A stretch of 9,222 nt of DNA from Caldifarciminota bacterium. GTDB lineage: Bacteria; Hydrothermota; Tepidihabitantia; Tepidihabitantales; Tepidihabitantaceae. Positions 1 to 6,436 of this stretch are shown piece by piece (the stretch's first letter is position 1; the number at the start of each line of letters is the position of its first letter). The notes beneath the pieces are model-generated. The model was not told where the DNA came from and did no database searches. It was given only the letters and a program-made list of their open reading frames with translations. The translations under genes were made by a program, and so were the position numbers. The stretch is from contig DSBX01000057.1 in NCBI GenBank assembly GCA_011049385.1, forward strand, positions 1 to 9,222, read 5' to 3'.

Positions 1-1
1 G

Positions 2-145
2 AAGGTGGACCAGCGTGTTCTTCTGTTGCCTGTCCTGGACCTTGACGAGGTGCTGGCCACGCGGGTATCATTCCTCACGTGCAAGCGCCGACCAGGGGGT
101 CACGATGTGCCGTGGCAGACCCCTCAGGGGCATTTTTTCGCTTGA
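2..145 (+). CDS. Possible 3' end of an upstream gene (partial, unrecognised)
   Basis: A reading frame open from the left edge runs for 47 codons to a TGA at 143-145. Its first 25 or so codons have mostly G or C in the third position, as in the genes downstream, and read as a plausible protein (for example VLLLPVLDLDEVLATR). After that the composition looks less coding-like. The frame would run through the hairpin and T-run at 120-138 and end inside the promoter -35 element. In DNA this GC-rich a short open frame can occur by chance, so I cannot say it is real and I recognise no family. Both other + frames also carry short open stretches here. Confidence 0.2.
   Translation, partial: KVDQRVLLLPVLDLDEVLATRVSFLTCKRRPGGHDVPWQTPQGHFFA
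120..138 (+). terminator. Weak terminator-like hairpin with T-run
   Basis: CCCC (120-123) and GGGG (127-130) can pair across a 3-nt loop, and CA plus six T follow (133-138). The stem is only 4 bp and does not extend outward, so it is a poor intrinsic terminator. Its position directly upstream of the promoter would suit separation of the cluster from a preceding gene. If the frame at 2-145 is real, the hairpin lies inside it, which counts against one of the two calls. Confidence 0.3.
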
Positions 146-170
146 CAGTGGGGAAGGGTGGCGCTAGAAT
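142..170 (+). promoter_or_regulatory. Sigma70-type promoter of the dcw cluster
   Basis: A perfect -35 hexamer TTGACA (142-147) is followed after exactly 17 bp by TAGAAT (165-170), one mismatch from the TATAAT consensus. Transcription would start near 177 and give a leader of about 48 nt before the mraZ start at 225. This lies in the only clearly non-coding stretch before the operon, in otherwise GC-rich DNA, which makes chance less likely. I saw no comparable promoter further downstream, so it probably drives the whole run of overlapping genes. Confidence 0.8.
149..163 (+). promoter_or_regulatory. Candidate MraZ operator (two 10-bp-spaced TGG repeats)
   Basis: Inside the promoter spacer, TGGGG (149-153) and TGGCG (159-163) are separated by 5 nt. 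In E. coli, MraZ binds repeats of the form TGGGN separated by 5 nt in front of its own gene. The second copy here is imperfect and there is no third copy at the next 10-bp step. A further TGGAG occurs at 201-205 but out of phase. Binding between -35 and -10 would block RNA polymerase and give autorepression. The assignment rests on spacing, position and the adjacent mraZ gene. Confidence 0.4.
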
Positions 171-204
171 GCATCCCGTGATATCAAATGTGTCGGAAAG
201 TGGA

Positions 205-231
205 GCTTCAACCCAGGGGCTGAGGTGAAGC
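205..231 (+). promoter_or_regulatory. Leader hairpin spanning the mraZ ribosome binding site and start
   Basis: GCTTCA (205-210) and TGAAGC (226-231) are perfect reverse complements with a 15-nt loop. The Shine-Dalgarno-like AGGGG (215-219) falls in the loop, and the last two bases of the GTG start (225-227) fall in the 3' arm. If the stem forms in the mRNA it could lower mraZ translation. A 6-bp stem is short and may be chance. Confidence 0.3.
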
Positions 232-722
232 CGTTCTTTTACGGCAAGCATTACCATTCTGTTGATAGCAAGGGCAGGGTCGCAATTCCGTCTTCGTTCC
301 GCCGAAAACTCGGTCAGGAGCCCGGTGATACGCTGATCCTGCATGCGCGTCCCGATGGCGCCATCCGGGTCCACCCCGCGGCTGACTGGATGGATTTCTG
401 GGAAGCGGCCCTGCCCGGAATCACGAGGTACCAGGATGACTCCGACGACGCCCGCCGATTGCTGGGCGAGGTCGAGGAGGTCACTGTGGACCGTCAGGGT
501 CGGGTGCTGATCCCGCGGCCGATGCTCGAAGAGGCCGGGATTTCCGACCAGGTCGTCTTTTCCGGCGCGGGCGAGTACTTTGAGGTCTGGGACGTTGACC
601 GTTACAAGCGGAACCGGGTGGAGAATGCCGACAAGCGGCGCGATGCGCTCGCCGTGGCGGAGAAACGTTACCGCGAGATGCGAGAGACGCGTCACGCACC
701 GGGCCGACCCGATGTTCCATGA
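225..722 (+). CDS. mraZ: MraZ, transcriptional regulator of the dcw cluster
   Basis: MraZ is a DNA-binding protein with two SpoVT/AbrB-like swapped-hairpin domains that forms ring-shaped oligomers and regulates the division and cell wall cluster, including its own promoter. Both copies of the family signature are present: DSKGRVAIP at residues 14-22 and DRQGRVLIP at 89-97. The protein has 165 residues, slightly longer than the usual 140-150, because of a charged C-terminal tail. The start is GTG at 225; AGGGG at 215-219 gives 5-nt spacing, and the N-terminus (F-x-G-x-x-x-H-S-V-D) lines up with the family. It is the first gene of the cluster, behind a strong promoter with possible MraZ repeats, and its last 11 nt overlap rsmH. 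The identification is firm; autorepression is inferred from the family. Confidence 0.97.
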   Translation: MKPFFYGKHYHSVDSKGRVAIPSSFRRKLGQEPGDTLILHARPDGAIRVHPAADWMDFWEAALPGITRYQDDSDDARRLLGEVEEVTVDRQGRVLIPRPMLEEAGISDQVVFSGAGEYFEVWDVDRYKRNRVENADKRRDALAVAEKRYREMRETRHAPGRPDVP

Positions 723-1602
723 GCCGGTACTTGTCGCGGAGGTTCTTGAGTTCCTGGGCCCGCAGGGCGGCACGGTCGTGGATGCGACCTGCGGCGGCGG
801 TGGGCATGCCCGGGCGGTCATTGAAGGCCTGGGCCCGGTCCAGCTCTTAGGGCTGGACCTTGATGCCGAGGCGCTGGCCTCGGCGCAGAGGTATCTGGGC
901 GGCAGCGGTGCGAAAAACCTGGTGCTCAAACAGGCCAGTTATGTTGATATGGTGGCGATTGTCAAAGAGATGAATCTTGCGCCGGTGACCGGCGTGCTGT
1001 TCGACTTTGGTGTTTCGATGCACCAGGTGCGCTCGGCCGGCCGGGGCTTCAGCTACGACCTGGACGGGCCGCTCGACATGCGTTTCGACCCCGGCGGGAC
1101 GGGACGGACCGCGCGCGAACTCATCCGCCGGTCTTCAACCAACGACCTGCGCGGCTGGTTGCGGGAGTACGGCGAGGAACCCAATGCCGGGCGGCTGGCC
1201 CGGCGCATCCACGAGCACCGGCACGCCATCCGGACGACCGGGGACCTGGCCGCGCTCGTCCGGCGTTCGGTGCCTTTCCGCCACGCCCGGCGGACGCTAT
1301 CGCGGGTGTTCCAGGCCCTGCGCATCGTCACCAACGACGAACTCGACGCAATCCGGCAGGGGCTGGCCGCGGCCCTGGCGGTGCTCTCACCCGGCGGCCG
1401 GTTGGTGACGATCAGCTATCACAGCCTTGAGGACCGGATCTGCAAGCATTTCATCCGGGAGCAGGCGGCGGCCGGCACGCTCGAGCTTCTGACCCGACGC
1501 GCGGTGCGGCCGCAGGCGGACGAGGTCGAACGCAACCGCGCCGCGCGCAGTGCCCGCCTGCGCTGTGCCGGGAAGCCGGGCGGCACCGGGGGGCGGAGAT
1601 GA
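712..1602 (+). CDS. rsmH: 16S rRNA (cytosine-1402-N4)-methyltransferase RsmH (MraW)
   Basis: RsmH uses S-adenosylmethionine to methylate N4 of C1402 in 16S rRNA, at the decoding centre of the small subunit. The 296-residue protein shows the full family pattern: HEPVL at the N-terminus, the SAM-binding loop DATCGGGGHA (24-33), LGLDLD (46-51), FDFGVSMHQ (97-105), RGFSYDLDGPLDMRFD (111-126), ISYHSLEDR (234-242), and a C-terminal RNRAARSARLR stretch. The frame is open further upstream, but ATG 712 gives the expected family N-terminus (M-F-H-E-P-V-L). It overlaps the end of mraZ by 11 nt and has no clear Shine-Dalgarno, so translation is probably coupled to mraZ. GVSMHQ replaces the common GVSSxQ, a mild variation. 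Length and motif order are normal. Confidence 0.97.
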   Translation: MFHEPVLVAEVLEFLGPQGGTVVDATCGGGGHARAVIEGLGPVQLLGLDLDAEALASAQRYLGGSGAKNLVLKQASYVDMVAIVKEMNLAPVTGVLFDFGVSMHQVRSAGRGFSYDLDGPLDMRFDPGGTGRTARELIRRSSTNDLRGWLREYGEEPNAGRLARRIHEHRHAIRTTGDLAALVRRSVPFRHARRTLSRVFQALRIVTNDELDAIRQGLAAALAVLSPGGRLVTISYHSLEDRICKHFIREQAAAGTLELLTRRAVRPQADEVERNRAARSARLRCAGKPGGTGGRR

Positions 1603-1922
1603 GAACCCTGCGCACGATCTTCTTCGTACTGCTCGGTTTCGCGGTGACCGCGACCTACCTGTTCCAGCGCGATGTGTCCCTGCGGTTGGTGCGGCGTCAG
1701 GCGCGGCAGGAGGCCAGGCTCCGGGTGCTGGGCGAGGAGCGCGACCGGCTCCGGGCCGACTGTCAACTGTTGACCTCGTTCGGACGGGTGGACTCGGTCT
1801 GGCAGGCCGCGTCCCGAAGCCGGCGCATCGGTGCCGGACTGCGGACGGATGCGCCCCCGTTGGCTCCGGCACCGGACCCGGACCAGCCGGAGGCCGTGGC
1901 CGCCGCGGGTCGCACCCACTGA
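1599..1922 (+). CDS. ftsL: FtsL-like bitopic division protein
   Basis: This 107-residue protein has a very short cytoplasmic N-terminus, one membrane span (about residues 7-22), and then a charged, Leu-rich segment (about 28-60) suited to a coiled coil. FtsL and its relatives look like this and bridge the division complex, holding FtsI and FtsW at the septum with FtsB/DivIC-type partners. The segment LLTSFGRVDSVWQAA (57-71) resembles the LTSPxRIExxA region typical of FtsL just after the coiled coil. The C-terminus is rich in Pro and Ala and probably disordered. The ATG overlaps the rsmH stop as ATGA, with a G-rich Shine-Dalgarno (1588-1593) upstream. Sequence identity in this family is low, so the call rests on topology, this short motif, and the position between rsmH and ftsI. 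A DivIC/FtsB-like protein is the main alternative. Confidence 0.75.
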   Translation: MRTLRTIFFVLLGFAVTATYLFQRDVSLRLVRRQARQEARLRVLGEERDRLRADCQLLTSFGRVDSVWQAASRSRRIGAGLRTDAPPLAPAPDPDQPEAVAAAGRTH

Positions 1923-1923
1923 G

Positions 1924-3873
1924 ATGACCTACCAACCCGGCCGCCGCATCCGCCGACGGCCGCGGACCACCGTCGCCCTGCCCGGATGCGCCACGCGGCG
2001 GAGCGGGAGCGCCGGGCGTGCCCGGTCCTGCTCCACGCCGGGTGCGTGGGCGCGCCGGCCGGGCCGGCGCAGAGCGCGCCCGGGCGGCGGGCGGGCGGTG
2101 CTGGTTATCGCCCTCCTGGTTCTTGCCGGCGGTGTCATCTTCGCCCGCTACGTCCAGATGCAGCTCGTTCAGGGCCGCGAGTACGAGCGCATCGCGGCCG
2201 GCCTGCACCGCGACACCCTGCCGCTGTCCGGCGGCCGGGGCCGCATCTACGACCGGCACGGCCGCCTGCTGACCGTCAACAGTTCGTCCTGCTCGCTCCT
2301 GGTCTGGCCCCAACAGATTCGTAAACTCGACGACGACGACCCGCTCGTCGCCTCCGGGGACAGGAAGCCACGTGCCGAACGGCTGGCCGAGGTGCTGGCC
2401 CGTTTCGGGCTGGCGGACAAGGACAGTCTCGGGCGCGAACTGGCGCGGCATAACAGCATGTTCTGCCTCCGGCACGGTGTGGACTACCTGCTGGCCGATT
2501 CCTTGCACGCCGCGCTGGTTCGAAACCAGCTTCACGACTGGACCGTCATCCGCGAGGAGTACCGCCGCAGTTATCCCTACGGCGAGGCTTTCGCCAATGT
2601 CATCGGCTACGTCCAGCCGATGGGGCGGCTCACCGGCCGGGCCGGGCTTGAGGGCCAGCTCGACTCACTGCTGGCGGGCCGGTCGGGCTGGCTCGAGGTC
2701 CAGAAGGACCGGATGGGCAATCCCCTGCCCGACCCGAGCTACTCCCGGCGCGACCCGACCTCCGGCGCCGACGTCCGGCTCACGCTCGATGCCGACATCC
2801 AGCAGGCGGCCTACCGCGTGCTCGAACGCTCGGTCCGCGCGCATGCGGCCCTGCGGGGTTCGGCGGTGGTGCTGGACGCGCGCACCGGCGCGGTGCTGGC
2901 GCTGGCCGACTACCCGGGTTACGACCCGGAACGCTACGCCGAGGTGGCGATGAGGCTCCACCGCTGTGCCGCGGTCGCGGACGAGTTCGAGCCCGGTTCA
3001 AGTTTCAAGATTGTCGTGGCCGCGGCCGCCCTGGAAAGCGACTGCGCGAACGAGTTCGTCGGCCGGAGGTACGACGTCTCCGCGGGTCACATCCAGATCG
3101 GCCGGTACCGGATTCGGGACGTCCACAACAACGGCGTGCTCGACTTCGACGGACTGCTCGTCAAGTCGTCGAATGTCGGCTGTGCCCTGCTCTCGATGGA
3201 GCTCGACGCCGAACACTATTACCGGACCGCGCGGGCGCTGGGGTTCGGCTACCCGGTCGGGCTCGGCCTGCCCGGCGAGACTGGCGGCAGTCTCGACCCG
3301 CCCGAGCGGCTCACCACCCTGCGTCTCGCCAACATCGCCTTTGGCCAGGGGCTGACCGTCAACCTCGTTCAGCTTGCGGCCGCCTACGGGTGCATTGCCG
3401 CCGGCGGCGCGTACCACAGGCCTTACCTGGTCGAGAGCGTCTTAAGCGGCCGCGATACCAGCTACCGGAGGCGGCAGGACCGTGGGCAGGCGGCGGTGCG
3501 GCGGGTCCTGCGGCCGGCGACGGTCGAGCGGCTCAAGACGATACTTGCCCGGGTCGTGGCCGAAGGCACCGCGCACGGCGCGCGCATCGAGGGCGTGTCG
3601 GTGGCGGGCAAGACCGGCACCGCACAGAAGGTTGATCCGGCCACCCGGACCTACTCCAGCCACCGCTCGCGGATGACCTTCGCCGGGTTCTTTCCGGTCG
3701 AAGCGCCGCGTTACGTCGTGGCGGTGATGATTGACGAAGCCCGCATCGGCCGGTTCGCCAGCGAGGTCGCGGCGCCGGCCTTCGGCGGCATCGGTACGGA
3801 ACTGGTCCGCATCGAGCGTGCGCGCGAAAGGATGGCGGCGCAGACCGGGATGACGGACCGGGAAGGCTCGTGA
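1924..3873 (+). CDS. ftsI: FtsI, septal peptidoglycan transpeptidase (class B PBP)
   Basis: FtsI (PBP3) crosslinks peptide stems of new septal peptidoglycan and works as a pair with FtsW. From ATG 1924 the protein has 649 residues. It has a basic cytoplasmic tail (1-57), a membrane anchor (about 58-74), a pedestal domain opening with GRGRIYDRHGRLL (from 105), and a transpeptidase domain. The penicillin-binding motifs are intact: SSFK with nucleophile Ser359 and Lys362, SSN at 415-417, and KTGTAQ from Lys563. The C-terminus ends soon after the domain, with no PASTA repeats. ATG 1924 lies 1 nt after the ftsL stop and is the best available start; an in-frame GTG further upstream lies inside ftsL. 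The tail is unusual, with 17 Arg in 57 residues and no acidic residue or Lys. The stop overlaps the murE start (GTGA). Confidence 0.95.
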   Translation: MTYQPGRRIRRRPRTTVALPGCATRRSGSAGRARSCSTPGAWARRPGRRRARPGGGRAVLVIALLVLAGGVIFARYVQMQLVQGREYERIAAGLHRDTLPLSGGRGRIYDRHGRLLTVNSSSCSLLVWPQQIRKLDDDDPLVASGDRKPRAERLAEVLARFGLADKDSLGRELARHNSMFCLRHGVDYLLADSLHAALVRNQLHDWTVIREEYRRSYPYGEAFANVIGYVQPMGRLTGRAGLEGQLDSLLAGRSGWLEVQKDRMGNPLPDPSYSRRDPTSGADVRLTLDADIQQAAYRVLERSVRAHAALRGSAVVLDARTGAVLALADYPGYDPERYAEVAMRLHRCAAVADEFEPGSSFKIVVAAAALESDCANEFVGRRYDVSAGHIQIGRYRIRDVHNNGVLDFDGLLVKSSNVGCALLSMELDAEHYYRTARALGFGYPVGLGLPGETGGSLDPPERLTTLRLANIAFGQGLTVNLVQLAAAYGCIAAGGAYHRPYLVESVLSGRDTSYRRRQDRGQAAVRRVLRPATVERLKTILARVVAEGTAHGARIEGVSVAGKTGTAQKVDPATRTYSSHRSRMTFAGFFPVEAPRYVVAVMIDEARIGRFASEVAAPAFGGIGTELVRIERARERMAAQTGMTDREGS

Positions 3874-5348
3874 CGCTCAACGAGTTGGTCGGGGGCATAC
3901 CCGGTGCGGTTGTCCGCGGTGACGGCGGGGTGACGATAAGCAACATCGCCTTTCACTCCGGCCGGGTTGAGCCCGGCGGGCTTTTCGTCGCGGTGGACGG
4001 CTTCCGGGTGTCCGGGGCGGACTATGCCGGCGAGGCGGTCAGCCGGGGCGCGGTTGCGGTCGCGGCCGGCCGCGGGGCCGCGGCGGTCGCGCTGCCGCAG
4101 ACCGTGGCCCGGGTCGAGGTTGACGACGCCAGGAAGTTCCTCGCGCTGGCCGCGGACCGTTTCTACGGCCATCCCTCGCGCAGGCTGAGCCTGGTCGGTA
4201 TCACCGGCACCAACGGCAAGACCACGACCGCTTGGCTCCTGCGGGCGGTGTGCCGGCATCTCGGCTACACAGCCGGCCTCATCGGCACGGTCGAGCACTG
4301 GGACGGGCGGCAGGCGCTTCCGGCCGGCCAGACCACGCCCGAGAGCCTCGATTTCACCCGGCTCCTGGCCCGGATGGTCGAGAACCGGGCACGGGTCTGC
4401 CTGGCCGAAGTATCCTCGCACGCGCTCGCGCTGGACCGGGTGTACGGCCAGCGCTTCGCGGTCGGAGTCTTCACCAACCTCACCCGGGACCACCTCGATT
4501 TCCACCGCACGCAGGACGAGTACCGCGCCGCCAAGATGAAGCTCTTTGCCGGGCTGGACCCGGACGCGGCCGCGGTCATCAACGCCGATGACCCGGTCGG
4601 TGCGGAGATACCGGGTCTGACCCGTGCCCGGGTAATCAGCTACGGTGTCGCCCGTGACGGCGGCGGGCGGCCGGACATTCTCGGCCGGGTCACCGAGGTC
4701 GCGGCCGACGGGCTCGGAGTCGAACTCGCTCACGAGGGCCGGGTCTACGCCGGCCGTCTGCAACTCATCGGCCGTCACAATCTCGCCAACCTGATGGCCG
4801 CGTTCGGCGCCGGGCTGGCACTGGGCTGGGAACCGGCGGCGGTGCTTTGGGGCGCGGAACAGCTCGCATCCGTGCCCGGCCGTCTCGAACCGGTACCGGC
4901 GGACCGGCCCTTCAGCGTGTTTGTGGACTACGCGCACACACCCGACGCGCTGGAACGGACCCTGGCGACGGTGCGCGAGTTCACTACCGGGCGCGTGCTC
5001 GTGGTGTTCGGCTGTGGCGGAGACCGGGACCGCGCCAAGCGGCCGTTGATGGGCGGAGCGGTTGCCCGCGGCACCGACCTGGCGGTCGTCACCTCCGACA
5101 ACCCGCGCACCGAGGACCCGGCGGCAATCATCGCCGAGATACTGCCCGCTATGACCGGGCCGTGCGCGTGGCTGGTACTGCCGGACCGGGAGGAGGCGAT
5201 TGCCCGGGTGCTGGGCGAGGCGCGGTCGGGCGACACGGTGCTCATCGCCGGCAAGGGGCACGAAGACTACCAGATTATCGGGACCGAGAAGCGCCCGTTC
5301 GACGACCGGGCGGTGGCGCGCAGGTTTCTTGCCGGAGAAGGAGCCTGA
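3870..5348 (+). CDS. murE: MurE, UDP-MurNAc-L-Ala-D-Glu:meso-diaminopimelate ligase
   Basis: MurE is a cytoplasmic ATP-dependent ligase that adds the third residue of the peptidoglycan stem peptide. The 492 residues match the usual length and three-domain layout. The P-loop is GTNGKTT (113-119, Lys117). The central domain has EVSSHALALDR and TNLTRDHLDFH, and Lys222 in YRAAKMKLF is the expected carbamylated lysine. The C-terminal domain has DNPRTEDP (410-417), whose DNPR is the hallmark of diaminopimelate-specific MurE, and GKGHEDYQ (461-468). A lysine-adding enzyme would lack that Arg413, so a DAP-type wall is inferred. The start is GTG 3870, overlapping the ftsI stop, with GGGAAGG (3860-3866) close upstream. 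The stop shares one base with the mraY start; the usual next gene, murF, is missing. There is no sign of a MurE-MurF fusion. Confidence 0.97.
   Translation: MTLNELVGGIPGAVVRGDGGVTISNIAFHSGRVEPGGLFVAVDGFRVSGADYAGEAVSRGAVAVAAGRGAAAVALPQTVARVEVDDARKFLALAADRFYGHPSRRLSLVGITGTNGKTTTAWLLRAVCRHLGYTAGLIGTVEHWDGRQALPAGQTTPESLDFTRLLARMVENRARVCLAEVSSHALALDRVYGQRFAVGVFTNLTRDHLDFHRTQDEYRAAKMKLFAGLDPDAAAVINADDPVGAEIPGLTRARVISYGVARDGGGRPDILGRVTEVAADGLGVELAHEGRVYAGRLQLIGRHNLANLMAAFGAGLALGWEPAAVLWGAEQLASVPGRLEPVPADRPFSVFVDYAHTPDALERTLATVREFTTGRVLVVFGCGGDRDRAKRPLMGGAVARGTDLAVVTSDNPRTEDPAAIIAEILPAMTGPCAWLVLPDREEAIARVLGEARSGDTVLIAGKGHEDYQIIGTEKRPFDDRAVARRFLAGEGA
5338..5343 (+). promoter_or_regulatory. Ribosome binding site of mraY
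   Basis: AAGGAG lies inside the last codons of murE, 4 nt before ATG 5348. It is the clearest Shine-Dalgarno sequence in the window. It settles the mraY start, because the same frame is open about 500 nt further upstream inside murE. Confidence 0.8.
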
Positions 5349-6436
5349 TGCTGTACCACCTGCTGGCCCCGTTGCGCGAGGTGTTCAGTCCGCTCAATCT
5401 CTTTCGCTACATCACCTTCCGGGCCGCGGCCGCGGGCGCGGTCAGCCTCGTGTTGACGCTCCTGCTCGGCCCGGTGCTCATCCGGCTGGTCCGGCGCCTG
5501 CAGATCGGCCAGAACGTCCGCGAGGAGGTTCCCCCGACGCACCAGCGCAAGACCGGCACGCCGACGATGGGGGGGGTGCTCATCCTCGCCGCCAGCCTCA
5601 CCGGCATCCTTCTCTTCGCCGACCTCGGCAACCGGCTCATCCAGCTCGGCGCCGCCCTGCTCATCGGGCTTGGCGCTCTCGGCATCTGGGACGACTACGT
5701 CAAGGTCCGCAAGGGCAAGGCGCGGGGCATCAGCAAGACCGCCAAGCTCGTGGTCCAGTTCGGGCTGGCCCTTGCGGTCGGCGCGGTGCTCTACTTCCTG
5801 CCGCCGGACCCGGCGATTCGCTCCCAGACCAACTTCCTCCTCCTCAAGAACCTCGTCGTCGAATTCTCCTGGCTGTACATCCCCTTCGTGATGCTCCTCG
5901 TCGTCGGCTTCTCCAACGCGGTCAATCTCGCGGACGGCCTTGACGGCCTCGCTGCGGGCCTGCTCGTAATCGCGCTCGCCAGCTTCGCGGCGCTCTGTTA
6001 CGTCTCCGGCCATGCCGGGTTGGCCGAGTACCTGAACATCCTCTTCGTCCGTTCCAGCGGCGAGATGACGGTCTACTGCCTGGCGCTGGTCGGCGGTGCG
6101 CTCGGGTTCCTCTGGTTCAACGCCCACCCGGCCCAGGTCTTCATGGGCGATACCGGTTCCCTGCCGCTGGGCGGGGCACTGGCGTTCGTGGCGGTGGTTT
6201 CCCGGCACGAGTTCCTGCTGTTTGTGGTCGGCGGAGTCTTCGTGCTGGAGGCGCTTTCGGTGATGATGCAGGTGGCATGGTTCCGGTCCACCGGCGGCCG
6301 GCGGCTGTTCCGGATGGCCCCGCTTCATCACCACTTCGAACTCAAGGGCTGGGCCGAGACGCAGGTGGTGACAAGGTTCATGATACTGGCGGTGTTGCTC
6401 GGGCTGGTCGCGATGGCCAGCCTCAAGATAAGATGA
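5348..6436 (+). CDS. mraY: MraY, phospho-MurNAc-pentapeptide transferase
   Basis: MraY is a polytopic inner-membrane enzyme that transfers phospho-MurNAc-pentapeptide from UDP to undecaprenyl phosphate, forming lipid I. The 362-residue length is almost that of E. coli MraY (360). Visible signatures are KTGTPTMGG (68-76), the catalytic pair Asp115-Asp116 in WDDYVKV, NLADGLDG (193-200), FMGDTGSL, and the C-terminal HHHFELKGW loop. Hydrophobic segments between them fit the family's ten membrane spans. NLADGLDG differs from the more common NLTDGLDG by one residue. The N-terminal L-x-x-L-x-x-x-F-S-P-L-N-L-F-R-Y-I-T pattern confirms the start at 5348, which is preceded by AAGGAG. The gene carries a run of eight G (5569-5576) within the M-G-G-V codons. 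Its stop overlaps murD (ATGA). Confidence 0.97.
   Translation: MLYHLLAPLREVFSPLNLFRYITFRAAAAGAVSLVLTLLLGPVLIRLVRRLQIGQNVREEVPPTHQRKTGTPTMGGVLILAASLTGILLFADLGNRLIQLGAALLIGLGALGIWDDYVKVRKGKARGISKTAKLVVQFGLALAVGAVLYFLPPDPAIRSQTNFLLLKNLVVEFSWLYIPFVMLLVVGFSNAVNLADGLDGLAAGLLVIALASFAALCYVSGHAGLAEYLNILFVRSSGEMTVYCLALVGGALGFLWFNAHPAQVFMGDTGSLPLGGALAFVAVVSRHEFLLFVVGGVFVLEALSVMMQVAWFRSTGGRRLFRMAPLHHHFELKGWAETQVVTRFMILAVLLGLVAMASLKIR

Noticed and set aside
580..711. Upstream extension of rsmH inside mraZ
   Set aside because: RsmH proteins normally begin a few residues before H-x-P-V-L, which matches ATG 712. The extra 44 residues are a shadow of mraZ.
3711..5261. Long open frame on the minus strand (516 codons) opposite murE
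   Set aside because: It lies antisense to a clear MurE, has low-complexity Arg/Gly/Pro/Ala composition and no recognisable motif. Long antisense frames are expected in DNA with strong third-position GC bias.
4847..5347. Upstream extension of the mraY frame inside murE
   Set aside because: The family N-terminus and the AAGGAG site both point to ATG 5348. The upstream residues are Arg/Gly-rich shadow translation of murE.
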